This document shows positions 35,610 through 45,023 of a stretch of 64,000 nt of DNA, piece by piece. This DNA is from Rhodobacter sp. (lineage in GTDB: Bacteria; Pseudomonadota; Alphaproteobacteria; Rhodobacterales; Rhodobacteraceae). The DNA lies in NCBI GenBank assembly GCA_020637595.1, contig JACKKE010000001.1, forward strand, positions 124,001 to 188,000, read 5' to 3'. Positions within the stretch are counted from its first letter, which is position 1. Each line of letters begins with the position of its first letter. Both the position numbers and the translations under genes were made by a program. The notes beneath the pieces were generated by a model. The model ran no database searches. It saw nothing but the letters and a program-made list of their open reading frames with translations, and was not told the origin of the DNA.

Positions 35610-36276
35610 GAATCGCGTAGCCCGAATTCCGAATGGTGTGGATCAGCGGCAGGTCAAAGGGCTTGTCGATCTTGGCCCTGAGCCGGCTCATATGCGTTTC
35701 CAGCACGGTGGTGTTGGGTTCAAAGCTGAAATTCCAGATCTTTTCCAGCAGCATCGTCCGCGTCAGAACCCGGCCCGGATTGCGCATCAGGGCTTCGAGC
35801 AGCATGAATTCCTTGGTCTGCAGGTCGATGGTCTGGCCCTGCCGTCGGGCGGTGCGGGTCAGCAGGTCCAGTTCGAGGTCATGCACCTCGAGTTTGGTAA
35901 CCTCGGCATGGGCATGGCCGACGCGGCGGGTCAGCGCGGCGATGCGGGCCTTGAGTTCGGAGAAGTGGAACGGCTTGGTCAGATAGTCGTCGCCGCCTGC
36001 CGCCAGCCCCTCGACCCGGTTGTCGACGTCGGCCAGCCCGGTGAGGAAGATCACCGGCATTTCCGATCCGGCCGCCCTGAGCGCGCGCACCACCGACACC
36101 CCGTCCATGCCGGGCATCATCCGGTCGAGGATTGCCAGATCGCAGGGCGAATAGAGGCAATAGGTCAGCGCGTCGCGCCCGTCCGAGAAATGTTCGACGC
36201 TGTGGCCCTCTTCCTCGAGCCCGGCGCGGACGTAGTCGGCAAGCTTGGCGTCGTCTTCGGCGAGCAGGATCTTCAC
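35596..36276 (-). CDS. OmpR-family response regulator
   Basis: 226 residues from a GTG at 36276 (first residues VKILLAEDDAKL, read as Met). The receiver has the acidic pair EDD, the phospho-Asp in LAILDRMMPGMDG (about residue 51) and Lys in YLTKPFHFSEL (about 101). The C-terminal winged helix (about 130-224) includes TKEFMLLEALMRNPGRVLT and VETHMSRLRAKI-like TVLETHMSRLRAKID. The sequence style is that of the CopR/CusR/QseB branch. A good inverted repeat 83 nt upstream (36359-36375) may be its own operator. Confidence 0.9.
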   Translation of the reverse strand: MKILLAEDDAKLADYVRAGLEEEGHSVEHFSDGRDALTYCLYSPCDLAILDRMMPGMDGVSVVRALRAAGSEMPVIFLTGLADVDNRVEGLAAGGDDYLTKPFHFSELKARIAALTRRVGHAHAEVTKLEVHDLELDLLTRTARRQGQTIDLQTKEFMLLEALMRNPGRVLTRTMLLEKIWNFSFEPNTTVLETHMSRLRAKIDKPFDLPLIHTIRNSGYAIHGPR

Positions 36277-36358
36277 GGGCGGATCTTTCCGGTCAGCGGG
36301 CTCTTGCCGGTCCCGGTGGGCCGGGGCGCAGTGTTTCACGGTGGGGTGGACGGTGCCA

Positions 36359-36375
36359 CTTACGAATTTGTAAAG
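36359..36375. promoter_or_regulatory. Inverted repeat, candidate response-regulator box
   Basis: CTTACGAATTTGTAAAG contains TTACG-AATT-TGTAA, an inverted TTAC/GTAA repeat resembling the TTACA-N4-TGTAA boxes of copper/zinc-type OmpR regulators. It lies between the divergent response-regulator and HdeD genes. A related sequence (14 of 17 matches on the opposite strand) occurs at 42438-42454. Confidence 0.45.
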
Positions 36376-36455
36376 CTGGCACAAGTGCCGGGCAGGGTCC
36401 ACAGGGCAGAAGGACCTCGAGGCAGACCGTCGAGAGCGGCGCAAAGGTAGGATCC

Positions 36456-37016
36456 ATGACGAAACGGGCGTCCTTGTCCGACCGGCAGGGAGAGAGGCGC
36501 AAACGCGATCTGGGCTGGGTGATCTCCGCCTATGCCGTCCTGGGGTTGCTGTGCCTGCTGGCGCCGGTGACCCTGGCGCCGGCGGCGCCGGTTTTTGTTG
36601 CGGTGATGATGCTGGGCTGGGGCGGGCTGGGGCTGGGGTCGGCGCTGGTGATGCGCCCGTTTCCCGAATACCGGCCGACCGCGATCGGCTTCGGGGTGCT
36701 GGCGCTGCTGGGGCTGGGCTTTGTGCTCTTTCCCGGGCACGGCGACACCGCCCTGCAGACGATGATCCTGGTTGCCGCCTTTCTGGTGGGCGGGATCGGC
36801 GAGATCTTCTTTGCCCTGCGACTCAGCCGCGATATCTCGACCTGGCCCTGGCTGGCGATCAGCGGGGTTGTCGCGCTGGTCATGGGGTTTATCGTGCTGG
36901 TCTACTGGCCCGACCTGCCGACCGGGGTGCTGGGGGTCTTGTCCGGGCTGAATTTCCTGTCGACGGCGCTGGCGCTCTATGTGCTGCGTCGCTGGCACCA
37001 GCCTGACGCGGCCTGA
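36456..37016 (+). CDS. HdeD-family (DUF308) membrane protein
   Basis: 186 residues with six hydrophobic segments after a short basic N-terminus (TKRASLSDRQGERRKR). The repeated pattern of paired helices and FFALRLSRDI / VLSGLNFL segments is that of HdeD/DUF308 proteins, linked to acid stress in enterobacteria. It is divergent from the response regulator and 54 nt upstream of mprF. Confidence 0.8.
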   Translation: MTKRASLSDRQGERRKRDLGWVISAYAVLGLLCLLAPVTLAPAAPVFVAVMMLGWGGLGLGSALVMRPFPEYRPTAIGFGVLALLGLGFVLFPGHGDTALQTMILVAAFLVGGIGEIFFALRLSRDISTWPWLAISGVVALVMGFIVLVYWPDLPTGVLGVLSGLNFLSTALALYVLRRWHQPDAA

Positions 37017-37070
37017 TCCGTTCCGAGCCGGGCCGATGCCGCCGACCCGTTGCGATGAAGAGCCGTGCCC

Positions 37071-39698
37071 ATGCCTGACGTTCCCACCTCTGCGCGCCTG
37101 ACCCGCCTGATCGCCCTGGCCGAACACCCGCTGGTCAAGGCGGTGGTGCCGGTGGTGATCGTGGGCGTTGCGGTCTATGCGTTGCACCGCCTCTCGGCCG
37201 AGGTGAGCCTGGGCGACGTGCGCCGCGATCTGGCCGGGGCGCATCCGCTGACGATCCTGCTGGCGCTGGCCTGCACGGCGACGAGCTTTGTCGGACTCGC
37301 ACTCTATGACCTGTTGGCGGCGCGGATCGTGGCGCCGGGGGCGATCCCGGCCCGGGTTGCGCTGATGACCTGCGCGACGGGGTATGCGCTGACCAATCTG
37401 CTGGGCTTTTCCTATGTCACCGGCACGGCGGTGCGCTATCGGGTCTATACCGGCTACGGGGTCGAGATGGCGCGGGTCGCGCTGATCCTGGTCTATTCCT
37501 GGATGGCGTTCTGGGCTGGCGTGCTGGCGATGACCGGCGGGCTGATGGTGTTTCACCCGGCCGGGCTGGCGACGGTGCTGCCGATCCCGGCCCGCGCCGA
37601 AACCGCCGCGGGGCTGGCTTTCCTGGCGCTGCTGGCGGGGGCGCTGGCGGTCCTGCGCTTTGGACCGCGGCGGCTGACCGTGCTGGGGCAGAGCTTTGAC
37701 CTGCCGCGCCCGGCCGACGCGCTGGCGATGATCGGCGCGGCCGGCTTCGACCTGATCGGCGCCTCGCTGACGCTCTATGTGCTGATGCCTGCCGATCTGG
37801 TGCCCAGCTATCCGTATCTGTTCGTCATCTACATCGCCGCAATCGTGCTCGGGCTGGTCAGCCATGCGCCGGGCGGGATCGGGGTGTTCGAGGTGACGGT
37901 GATCGGCGCGCTGGGGGCGGCGGGGCGGTCGGATGCGCTGGCGGCGCTGCTGCTTTACCGGGTGGTCTATACCGGGCTGCCGTTCCTGGTCGCGGTGACC
38001 GGGCTGGCCCTGGCCGAGTTGCGCCGGCGGCGGCGGGCGCTGGCCTCGGCGGTGGGGCAGGCGCAGGATCTGGTGCGGCCCTTTGTGCCCTTGATGGCCG
38101 CAGCGGTGGCGCTGGCGGCGGGCACGGTGCTGCTGACCTCGGGCAACCTGCCCTCGGCCGATGCCCGGATGGCGGTGGTGCGCAGCACCCTGCCGCTGGC
38201 GATGGTCGAGGCCTCGCACCTCGCGGGCAGCGTTGCCGGGGTGCTGCTGCTGGTGGTGGCGCGGGGACTTTACCGGCGGCTCTACAGCGCCTGGGCGGTG
38301 GCGCTGGGGCTTCTGGCGGTGGGGGTGGTCGCCTCGCTGATCAAGGGGCTCGACATCGACGAGGCGCTGGCGATGGCCTTTGGTGCGGCGATCCTGGCGC
38401 TGTTCCGGCCGGCCTTTTCCCGCGTCGACCGCTCGGCGCCGCTGCACCTGGGCGCGGGCTGGTTCGTCAGCATCGCGGCGCTGTTTGCGGCCCTCACCTG
38501 GATCGGGTTCTTCGCCTTCAAGCATGTCGAGTATCAAAGCGCGCTGTGGTGGCAGGTTTCGTGGTCGGGCGATGCCTCGCGGTTCCTGCGCGCGAGCCTC
38601 GCCGGGGCGGTCGTGCTGGCGGCGCTGGCGCTGAACTCGCTGCTGGGCGCACGTGGCCGCCGCCACCGGCCCGGGCCTGCCCCCGACGCGGTGCGCGCGC
38701 TGATCGCGTCCTCGGGCGACAGCGCGGCGAATATCGCGCTGCTGGGGGACAAGAGTTTTCTCATCGCCCCCGATGCCTGCGCCTATCTGGCCTATGGCGA
38801 TACCGGCAGCGCGCTGGTCTCGCAGGGCGACCCGATCGGAGACGAGGGGGCGGCGCGCCAGCTGCTGTGGCAGCTGCGCGAACAGGCGGATCAGGAGGGC
38901 AAGCGGGCGGTGTTCTATGCGGTCTCGCCGCGTTTCGTCGCGAGCTTTCTCGACATGGGACTGGCGGTGGTCAAGTTCGGCGAGGTGGCGCGGGTCGATC
39001 TGCCCGGGTTCTCGCTGGATACCCCGGGTATGAAGGGCCGCCGCCAGGCCCGCAATCGTGCCGCGCGCGAGGGCTATCGCTTCGAGGTGGTGCCGCCTTC
39101 GGGCTTTGCGGCGATCCTGCCGCAGCTGCGGGCGGTGTCGGACGGCTGGTTGCAGCACAAGCAGGGCCGGGAAAAGGGGTTCACCCTGGGGGCCTTCGAC
39201 GCCGGCTATCTGGCGAATTTCGAAACCGCCGTGCTGCGCGCGCCGGACAGCGGGCGGATCGTCGCCTTTGCCAACCTGCTGCGCGGCGGGGCGGTCGAAT
39301 GCTCGGCCGACCTGATGCGCCACGACCCCGGGGCGCCGGGTTTCGTGATGGATGCGCTCTTTGCCGAGGTGCTCCTTTGGGCCGCGGCGCAGGGGTTTCG
39401 CTGGTTCAACCTCGGCGCGGCGCCGTTCTCGGGCTCGGAAACCCGGGCCCTGGCCTCGCCGTGGCAGCGGCTGGGCGGCTTCGTCTATGAGCACGGCGAC
39501 GAGATCTATCACTTCGAGGGGCTGCGCGCCTTCAAGGACAAGTTCCAGCCGGTCTGGACGCCGAATTACATCGCCTGCGACCGGGGACTGGGCGGGGGGC
39601 TCGGCGTGGCGCGGGCGTTCATGGACGCCAATCTGCTGATTTCCGGGGGCGTCGCCGGGTTGATGCGCAAAGGAGGGTCGGGTGATCCGAAATTATAG
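37071..39698 (+). CDS. mprF: Bifunctional phosphatidylglycerol lysyltransferase/flippase (MprF/LpiA)
   Basis: 875 residues. Residues about 20-330 form the flippase-like membrane half, with HAPGGIGVFEVTVIG; further helices run to about 540. The cytosolic DUF2156 synthase domain follows (about 560-865), with LALLGDKSFLIA-like NIALLGDKSFLI, YGDTGSALVSQGDPIGD in part, KGRRQARNRA and FNLGAAPFSG. It attaches an amino acid from aminoacyl-tRNA to phosphatidylglycerol and moves the lipid to the outer leaflet, reducing negative charge. I prefer ATG 37071, about 9 nt after GAAGAG, over GTG 37065. The alphaproteobacterial homologue LpiA is acid-inducible. Confidence 0.93.
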   Translation: MPDVPTSARLTRLIALAEHPLVKAVVPVVIVGVAVYALHRLSAEVSLGDVRRDLAGAHPLTILLALACTATSFVGLALYDLLAARIVAPGAIPARVALMTCATGYALTNLLGFSYVTGTAVRYRVYTGYGVEMARVALILVYSWMAFWAGVLAMTGGLMVFHPAGLATVLPIPARAETAAGLAFLALLAGALAVLRFGPRRLTVLGQSFDLPRPADALAMIGAAGFDLIGASLTLYVLMPADLVPSYPYLFVIYIAAIVLGLVSHAPGGIGVFEVTVIGALGAAGRSDALAALLLYRVVYTGLPFLVAVTGLALAELRRRRRALASAVGQAQDLVRPFVPLMAAAVALAAGTVLLTSGNLPSADARMAVVRSTLPLAMVEASHLAGSVAGVLLLVVARGLYRRLYSAWAVALGLLAVGVVASLIKGLDIDEALAMAFGAAILALFRPAFSRVDRSAPLHLGAGWFVSIAALFAALTWIGFFAFKHVEYQSALWWQVSWSGDASRFLRASLAGAVVLAALALNSLLGARGRRHRPGPAPDAVRALIASSGDSAANIALLGDKSFLIAPDACAYLAYGDTGSALVSQGDPIGDEGAARQLLWQLREQADQEGKRAVFYAVSPRFVASFLDMGLAVVKFGEVARVDLPGFSLDTPGMKGRRQARNRAAREGYRFEVVPPSGFAAILPQLRAVSDGWLQHKQGREKGFTLGAFDAGYLANFETAVLRAPDSGRIVAFANLLRGGAVECSADLMRHDPGAPGFVMDALFAEVLLWAAAQGFRWFNLGAAPFSGSETRALASPWQRLGGFVYEHGDEIYHFEGLRAFKDKFQPVWTPNYIACDRGLGGGLGVARAFMDANLLISGGVAGLMRKGGSGDPKL

Positions 39699-40002
39699 TG
39701 ACCATGCCGCGAACGAGCGGACCTTTCTGGCCTGGGTGCGCAGCGTCATCGCCATCGAGGGCTTCGGCATCGCCAGCGCGCGGCTGGGTGACGGCCCGGC
39801 GCAGGCCTGGACCGAGGTCGCGCTGCTGCTGGCCGGGGCGGTGGTGATCGCGCTGGCCTTCGTGCGGATGCGCCGCACCCGCCGGCGTATCGAGGCCGAG
39901 CATCTGTTGGAGCTGCGCGGCCCCTCGGCCGATGCCATGCTGATGCTGGCCAGCGCCGCCCTGTTCGCGCTGATCGCGCTGTTTGCGCTGCATGTGCGCT
40001 GA
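39682..40002 (+). CDS. DUF202 membrane protein
   Basis: 106 residues from a GTG at 39682 inside the end of mprF (17-nt overlap), with AGGAGGG about 7 nt upstream. It opens with NERTFLAWVRSVIAIEGFGI, the DUF202 signature, and has three hydrophobic segments. Coupling to mprF suggests a linked envelope role. The stop is 6 nt from the convergent GH15 gene. Confidence 0.85.
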   Translation: MIRNYSDHAANERTFLAWVRSVIAIEGFGIASARLGDGPAQAWTEVALLLAGAVVIALAFVRMRRTRRRIEAEHLLELRGPSADAMLMLASAALFALIALFALHVR

Positions 40003-40008
40003 TCCGCG

Positions 40009-42348
40009 TCAGGTCCAGCGGATGGCATGGTTGCCGCCTTCCCATCCGCTGGCAAAGCGGCGGGTGAACTGCACTGCGTCGCCGGTGCGCGGCCGGTGCA
40101 GGGTGACGCCGTAGAACCCGAAGGGCCGCGGGTCGGCGCGGGTGTCGGTGACCGTGGTCCAGCCATCGGTGCTGTGGTGCAGGACGAAGGGCGCGCGCGC
40201 CTCGACGATCACCGGCGCGTGGCCCGGAACCTGTTCAAGGGGCGCCGCGTCGCGCCAATGCCAGTGCTGCGGCGCCGGCAGTCCCCGGCCATAGCGGGCC
40301 TCGACCGCCGCCAGCCGTTCGACCGGCCGACCGTCGCGCAGCGCGCAGGTCAGTTTCAGATATTCGGCATGTGCCCAGGCCAGCGGCATCGCCGCCCCGG
40401 TCGGATGACCGCGAAACAGGCCGCGCTCGGGCAGGTCGGCACTGTCCCAGACCTGTTCGGGCATCATCCCGCCGGGGCCGGTCATCGCCTGCATCGCCGC
40501 CAGATAGGGATCGGCGCTGTCGCCCGCCAGAAGCGCGACATGGCCGCGCTCGCCGGTCAGCAGCGGCCAGGCGCGCCCGGTGCCCAGCCCGTCGAAGGCA
40601 TCGCCATTGGCGTGTTCGCCATAGCCATCGTCGCCATAGCGGTGCCACGCGCGTCCCGTCGGCAGGTCGCAGGCCAGCAGGGCATCGGCCACCGTCAGGC
40701 TGGCCGTCACTGCCGGGTCATCCGCCGCGCGCAGCCCGTAGCGGACGAGGGCCAGAAATTCGAGGCTGACATGCTCGCAGGCGGGCACCGTCAGGTCGGT
40801 GTGGTTGCGGACGGCGACGCGTTGCTGCGCCAGCGGCAGGCGCGGATCCGGGGCGATGCGCACATAATGCCCCGCGACCCCGAACCGCCGCGCCAGCTGG
40901 CTGTCGCGGGCAAAGGTCCAGTCTTCGATCCGGGCGTTCCAGTCATCGGCCAGCGTCCGTGCCTCTGCCGCTTCGTCGGGGGGCAGGAATCCCGCACCGC
41001 CGACCAGCGCGGCGATCGCCACCGCCACCGAATAGGGGCTGAGCCCGCCGTTTTCCTCCCAGCGGTCCTGCTGGGTCAGCGGTCCGTTGACGGCGATGAA
41101 GGTCAGCGCCCGGCGGACCATCTGCCGCACCAGCTGGCCGCTGTCGCTGTCGATGTCGAGATGCCCCAACTCGGCCAGCTTGGCCGCCAGCAACACCGGA
41201 AAGGCGACCTCGTCCAGCTGGATGCCTTTCCAGAAATCGCGCCCGTCGGGATAGAAGTTCTGCGCCCAATGGCCGTCGGCGTGCTGCATCGCCACCAGAT
41301 AGGCCAGCATCCGCCGGGCGTCGTCGACCTGACCGATGGCCAGCAGCGCCTGCCCGGAATTCACCGCATCGCGCGCCCAGACCAGGTGATAGCCCCCCAG
41401 ATCATCGCGCGCGTTGCCCCAGGGCACGCTGAGCGAGGCGACGATGGCGCCGGGAAAGGTGCGGTCCTCGTGCACGCGCAGCACCGCGGCCGAACGGCGC
41501 GCGTGCTCCAAGGTCGCAGGCAGAGCGCCGGGCAGGTCGATGGACAGCCCGTCCGCCCAGTCCTGCCACCCCTTCAGCGCGGCCCGGCGCACGGTGTCAT
41601 AGCCGGTGGCGATGCAGGCGCGCGCCAGCGTCGTCGCGCCCTCGGGCGAGCGGGCAAAGGCCAGCGCCAGAAGACCCGCGGGCTGGGTCAGCAGACCGGT
41701 CAGCGCGACATTGCCCGGCCCGGCGCGGTCATAGCCCCAGGTCATCGTGCCGTTGCGGTCGAAATCCTGCCAGCCGTCCGAGGTGCCGACATGCCCGGCG
41801 CTGGAGCGGTCGAACCCGCCGCTGGCCATCAGGCACAGGTGATCGCCGCCGCCTTCGGCATGCAGGGCATGGCCGGTCCAGGCGCTGTTGGCGTCGCCCC
41901 TCTCGCCCAGATGCGAGGCCAGCAGCACGACCAGCCGGCAGCCCTCGCCCTTGAGGGCATAGCGCAGTAGCAGCGCGTCGCGTGCCGGGTCGGGGACGAC
42001 ATCCAGCCGCAGCTCATAGCCATCGCCGCGATGGGTGATCGTCGGCAACGGGATCTCGGGGGCCGGGGTGTCGATGGCATAGCGGTTGGCGCGTTTCAGC
42101 TCGACCCAGCCGAAGGGGCCGGTGACGATGAACCCCAGATCGCGGATCTGCGGCCGCCCGGTCGAGGGCCAGTAGACCTCGTTGAGGATCCCGTGCCCCA
42201 GCGTCGCCCAGAGCCGCCCGGCCCCCAGCGCGGTGGTGACCAGATCCTTGGCCGATGATGTCCAGGTGGGCGCGAGATCGGTCGGCGCCGAGGGGGCAGG
42301 GCCGGTCGCGGCGGGCAGGGCGGGGATGTCGGGCTTGGTCCGGGGCAT
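40009..42348 (-). CDS. Glucoamylase-type glycoside hydrolase, family GH15
   Basis: 779 residues. An N-terminal beta-sandwich domain of the bacterial glucoamylase type (about 1-270, LGHGILNEVYWPSTGRP) precedes an (alpha/alpha)6 barrel. The barrel shows GGYHLVWARDAV (about 390-401), HWAQNFYPDGRDFWKGIQLDE in parts (WKGIQLDE) and, as the likely catalytic acid/base pair, the Glu of RWEENGGLSP and that of MMPEQVWD. No signal peptide is visible, so it should act on cytosolic maltodextrin, glycogen fragments or trehalose-like sugars to release glucose. The ATG at 42348 follows GAGAGGA; the longer upstream frame crosses the promoter region. Confidence 0.88.
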   Translation of the reverse strand: MPRTKPDIPALPAATGPAPSAPTDLAPTWTSSAKDLVTTALGAGRLWATLGHGILNEVYWPSTGRPQIRDLGFIVTGPFGWVELKRANRYAIDTPAPEIPLPTITHRGDGYELRLDVVPDPARDALLLRYALKGEGCRLVVLLASHLGERGDANSAWTGHALHAEGGGDHLCLMASGGFDRSSAGHVGTSDGWQDFDRNGTMTWGYDRAGPGNVALTGLLTQPAGLLALAFARSPEGATTLARACIATGYDTVRRAALKGWQDWADGLSIDLPGALPATLEHARRSAAVLRVHEDRTFPGAIVASLSVPWGNARDDLGGYHLVWARDAVNSGQALLAIGQVDDARRMLAYLVAMQHADGHWAQNFYPDGRDFWKGIQLDEVAFPVLLAAKLAELGHLDIDSDSGQLVRQMVRRALTFIAVNGPLTQQDRWEENGGLSPYSVAVAIAALVGGAGFLPPDEAAEARTLADDWNARIEDWTFARDSQLARRFGVAGHYVRIAPDPRLPLAQQRVAVRNHTDLTVPACEHVSLEFLALVRYGLRAADDPAVTASLTVADALLACDLPTGRAWHRYGDDGYGEHANGDAFDGLGTGRAWPLLTGERGHVALLAGDSADPYLAAMQAMTGPGGMMPEQVWDSADLPERGLFRGHPTGAAMPLAWAHAEYLKLTCALRDGRPVERLAAVEARYGRGLPAPQHWHWRDAAPLEQVPGHAPVIVEARAPFVLHHSTDGWTTVTDTRADPRPFGFYGVTLHRPRTGDAVQFTRRFASGWEGGNHAIRWT

Positions 42349-42437
42349 GGGGGATCCTCTCGGCTCGGGCACCGGGGACACCCCGGCACCCGTTGGCGGC
42401 ATCCTTGCGCCGCTGTCGGTCCGCGACCTCATCCGAA

Positions 42438-42454
42438 CCTTACAATTTCGCAAG
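42438..42454. promoter_or_regulatory. Inverted repeat resembling the 36359 box
   Basis: On the minus strand CTTGCGAAATTGTAAGG, matching CTTACGAATTTGTAAAG at 14 of 17 positions. It lies in the 250-nt divergent gap between the GH15 gene and the pentose-phosphate genes, 90 nt from the GH15 start. Confidence 0.4.
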
Positions 42455-42598
42455 CCTTCCGCGAAGGGGTTGCCGATGGCCGCAGGGTGCCCAGCTTTGA
42501 GGGACAGACGAAGGTCTTGCGGTCGTGACCCCCGGGTCGGATCCCCTTGCAGCGGCCGACCCGCGCCACCTCCGCCCCCGCAACCGGAGGATATCATC

Positions 42599-43612
42599 AT
42601 GCAGATCGGACTTGTCGGACTGGGGCGCATGGGCGCCAATATCGCGCGCCGGCTGATGCGCGGCGGGCACCAGGTGGTGGTGCAGGACATCGCCCCCGAC
42701 GCCGTCACCGCGCTGGCCGCCGAGGGCGCAACCGGCACCGCGACATTGCAGGCGCTGGTGGCGGCGCTGAAGGCGCCCCGGGCGATCTGGCTGATGCTGC
42801 CCGCGGGTGTGGTCGATGAGACCGTGGCGGCGCTGCTGCCGATGCTGGAGCCTGGCGATACGGTGATCGACGGCGGCAACAGCCACTACCGCGACGATAT
42901 CCGCCGCGCGGCGCTGCTGGCGGGGCACGGGGTGCACTACCTTGATGTCGGCACCTCGGGTGGGGTCTGGGGAGTCCAGCGCGGCTACTGCCAGATGATC
43001 GGTGGCGAGGCCGATGTGGTCGCGCGCCTCGCGCCGGTTTTCACCGTGCTTGCGCCCGGCGCCGGTGCGGCCGACCGCAGCCCGGGCCGCCAGGGCGCAC
43101 CTGGACCCGAGGAACAGGGCTGGCTGCATTGCGGACCGGCGGGGGCCGGGCATTTCGTCAAGATGGTGCACAACGGCATCGAATACGGGCTGATGGCGGC
43201 CTATGCCGAGGGGTTCAACATCCTGCGCCACGCCGATGCCGGGCTGCGCGGTGTCCCGATGGACGCCGAGACCACGCCCTTGGCCGACCCCGAGGCCTAT
43301 CGCTATGAGTTCGACCTGCCGGCAATTGCCGAGGTCTGGCGGCGCGGCAGCGTGATTTCCTCGTGGCTGCTGGACCTGACCGCCGAGGCGTTGCACGGCG
43401 ACCCGGATCTGGCCGATCTGCAGGGCCGGGTGTCGGATTCCGGCGAGGGCCGCTGGACCCTGCGCGCGGCAATCGACGAGGGGGTGCCGGCGACGGTGCT
43501 GTCGGCGGCGCTCTTTGGCCGCTTTGCCTCGCGTGGCGAGGCCGATTTCGCGGACCGGATCCTGTCGGCGATGCGGCGCGAGTTCGGCGGCCATGCCGAG
43601 AAACAAGCTTGA
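42599..43612 (+). CDS. gnd: 6-phosphogluconate dehydrogenase, short decarboxylating form
   Basis: 337 residues, the short tetrameric type rather than the 470-residue enterobacterial one. N-terminal GLVGLGRMGANIARRL binds the dinucleotide; the acid in VVQDIAPD after the second strand suggests NAD preference. Active-site segments are DGGNSHYRDDIRRA, VGTSGGVWG and HFVKMVHNGIEYG (catalytic Lys). It oxidatively decarboxylates 6-phosphogluconate to ribulose 5-phosphate. GGAGG precedes the ATG by 8 nt. First gene of a zwf/glucokinase operon. Confidence 0.93.
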   Translation: MQIGLVGLGRMGANIARRLMRGGHQVVVQDIAPDAVTALAAEGATGTATLQALVAALKAPRAIWLMLPAGVVDETVAALLPMLEPGDTVIDGGNSHYRDDIRRAALLAGHGVHYLDVGTSGGVWGVQRGYCQMIGGEADVVARLAPVFTVLAPGAGAADRSPGRQGAPGPEEQGWLHCGPAGAGHFVKMVHNGIEYGLMAAYAEGFNILRHADAGLRGVPMDAETTPLADPEAYRYEFDLPAIAEVWRRGSVISSWLLDLTAEALHGDPDLADLQGRVSDSGEGRWTLRAAIDEGVPATVLSAALFGRFASRGEADFADRILSAMRREFGGHAEKQA

Positions 43613-43625
43613 GGAGGGCAGGCCG

Positions 43626-45023
43626 ATGACCGGACCCGAATCCTCGGACGCTTTGGTGTTGTTTGGCGCCAGCGGCGATCTGGCGCACAGGATGATCTTT
43701 CCCGCGCTCTATGCCCTGGCCGCGCGCGACCGCCTGCCCGGGCGGGTGATCGGCGTTGCCAAGGAGGACTGGACGCTGCCGGTGCTGAGCGACCGCGTGG
43801 CGGATGCGCTGCGCGGGGCGGGGATCGACGCGGATCCCGCGGTGATGAAACGGCTGACCGACCGGCTGGGCTGGGTCGGTGGCGAGTATCGCGACGGCGC
43901 CACCTTTGACCGGCTGCGCAGCGCCCTCGGCACTGCGCGCCATCCGCTGCACTATCTGGCGATCCCGCCCAGCCTGTTTCCCGATGTCGTCGGACGGCTC
44001 GGGCAGAGCGGCTGTGCCGCGGGCGCGCGGGTGGTGGTGGAAAAACCCTTTGGCCGCGATCTGGCTTCGGCGCAGGCGCTGAACCGGGCGCTGCACGCGG
44101 TCTTCGACGAGGCCGCGATCTTTCGCATCGACCATTACCTGGGCAAGGAGCCGGTGCAGAACCTGCTCTATTTCCGCTTTGCCAATGCGTTCCTCGAACC
44201 GCTGTGGAACCGGACCCATGTGCGCAGCGTGCAGATCACGATGGCGGAATCCTTTGGCGTGGCCGGGCGCGGGCGGTTCTATGACGAGGTCGGTGCGATC
44301 CGGGACGTGGTGCAGAACCATCTGCTGCAGGTGGTGGCGATCCTGGCGATGGAATGCCCGGTGTCGCCCGATGCCACCCATCTGCGCGACGAAAAGGTCA
44401 AGGTGTTCAACGCAATCCGCCCGCTGCGCGCGACCGAGCTGGTGCGCGGCCAGTTCGCCGGTTACCGCGAGGAGCCGGGCGTCGCGCCGGACTCCGACGT
44501 CGAGACCTTCGCGGCGATGAAGCTGCATGTGGACTCGTGGCGCTGGCAAGGCGTGCCGTTCCTGGTCCGCGCCGGCAAGCGGCTGCCGGTGACCGCGACC
44601 GAGGTCTTTGTCGAGCTGCACGCGCCGCCGCGCGATCTGTTCGCTGAAGGCCGGGCGAAGACGCCGAACCACCTGCGCTTCCGGCTGGGGCCAGATGTGT
44701 CGATCGCGCTGGGCACGCGCGCCAAGGCGCCGGGCGAGGCGATGCGCGGCGAGGATGTGGAGCTGACCATCGCCCACCGGCGCAAGGGCGAGATGTCGGC
44801 CTATGAGCGGTTGATCGGCGATGCGCTGCACGGTGACCCGACGTTGTTTTCCCGTCAGGACAGCGCCGAGGCGCAATGGCGGATCGTCGATCCGGCGCTG
44901 GGCCTTGAGGCGCCGGTGTTGCCCTACGACCCCGGCAGCTGGGGCCCGGCGTCCGCGCGGGCGCTGGCCGCCGCTGTCGGCGGCTGGCGCGATCCGGCTG
45001 CGGTCGGGGAGGCAACGCCATGA
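43626..45023 (+). CDS. zwf: Glucose-6-phosphate 1-dehydrogenase
   Basis: 465 residues. Nucleotide loop LFGASGDLAHRMIFPAL (about 13-29), the strongly conserved RIDHYLGKEPVQN (about 165-177), EKPFGRDL and the RAGKRLP loop (about 316-322) leave little doubt. It makes 6-phosphogluconolactone. 13 nt after gnd and overlapping the kinase gene by 4 nt. No 6-phosphogluconolactonase gene is present in this cassette. Confidence 0.96.
   Translation: MTGPESSDALVLFGASGDLAHRMIFPALYALAARDRLPGRVIGVAKEDWTLPVLSDRVADALRGAGIDADPAVMKRLTDRLGWVGGEYRDGATFDRLRSALGTARHPLHYLAIPPSLFPDVVGRLGQSGCAAGARVVVEKPFGRDLASAQALNRALHAVFDEAAIFRIDHYLGKEPVQNLLYFRFANAFLEPLWNRTHVRSVQITMAESFGVAGRGRFYDEVGAIRDVVQNHLLQVVAILAMECPVSPDATHLRDEKVKVFNAIRPLRATELVRGQFAGYREEPGVAPDSDVETFAAMKLHVDSWRWQGVPFLVRAGKRLPVTATEVFVELHAPPRDLFAEGRAKTPNHLRFRLGPDVSIALGTRAKAPGEAMRGEDVELTIAHRRKGEMSAYERLIGDALHGDPTLFSRQDSAEAQWRIVDPALGLEAPVLPYDPGSWGPASARALAAAVGGWRDPAAVGEATP

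Noticed and set aside
36360..39512. A 1050-codon minus-strand open frame opposite HdeD and MprF
   Set aside because: Arg/Gln/His-rich low-complexity translation with no recognisable fold; it covers two well-supported plus-strand genes.
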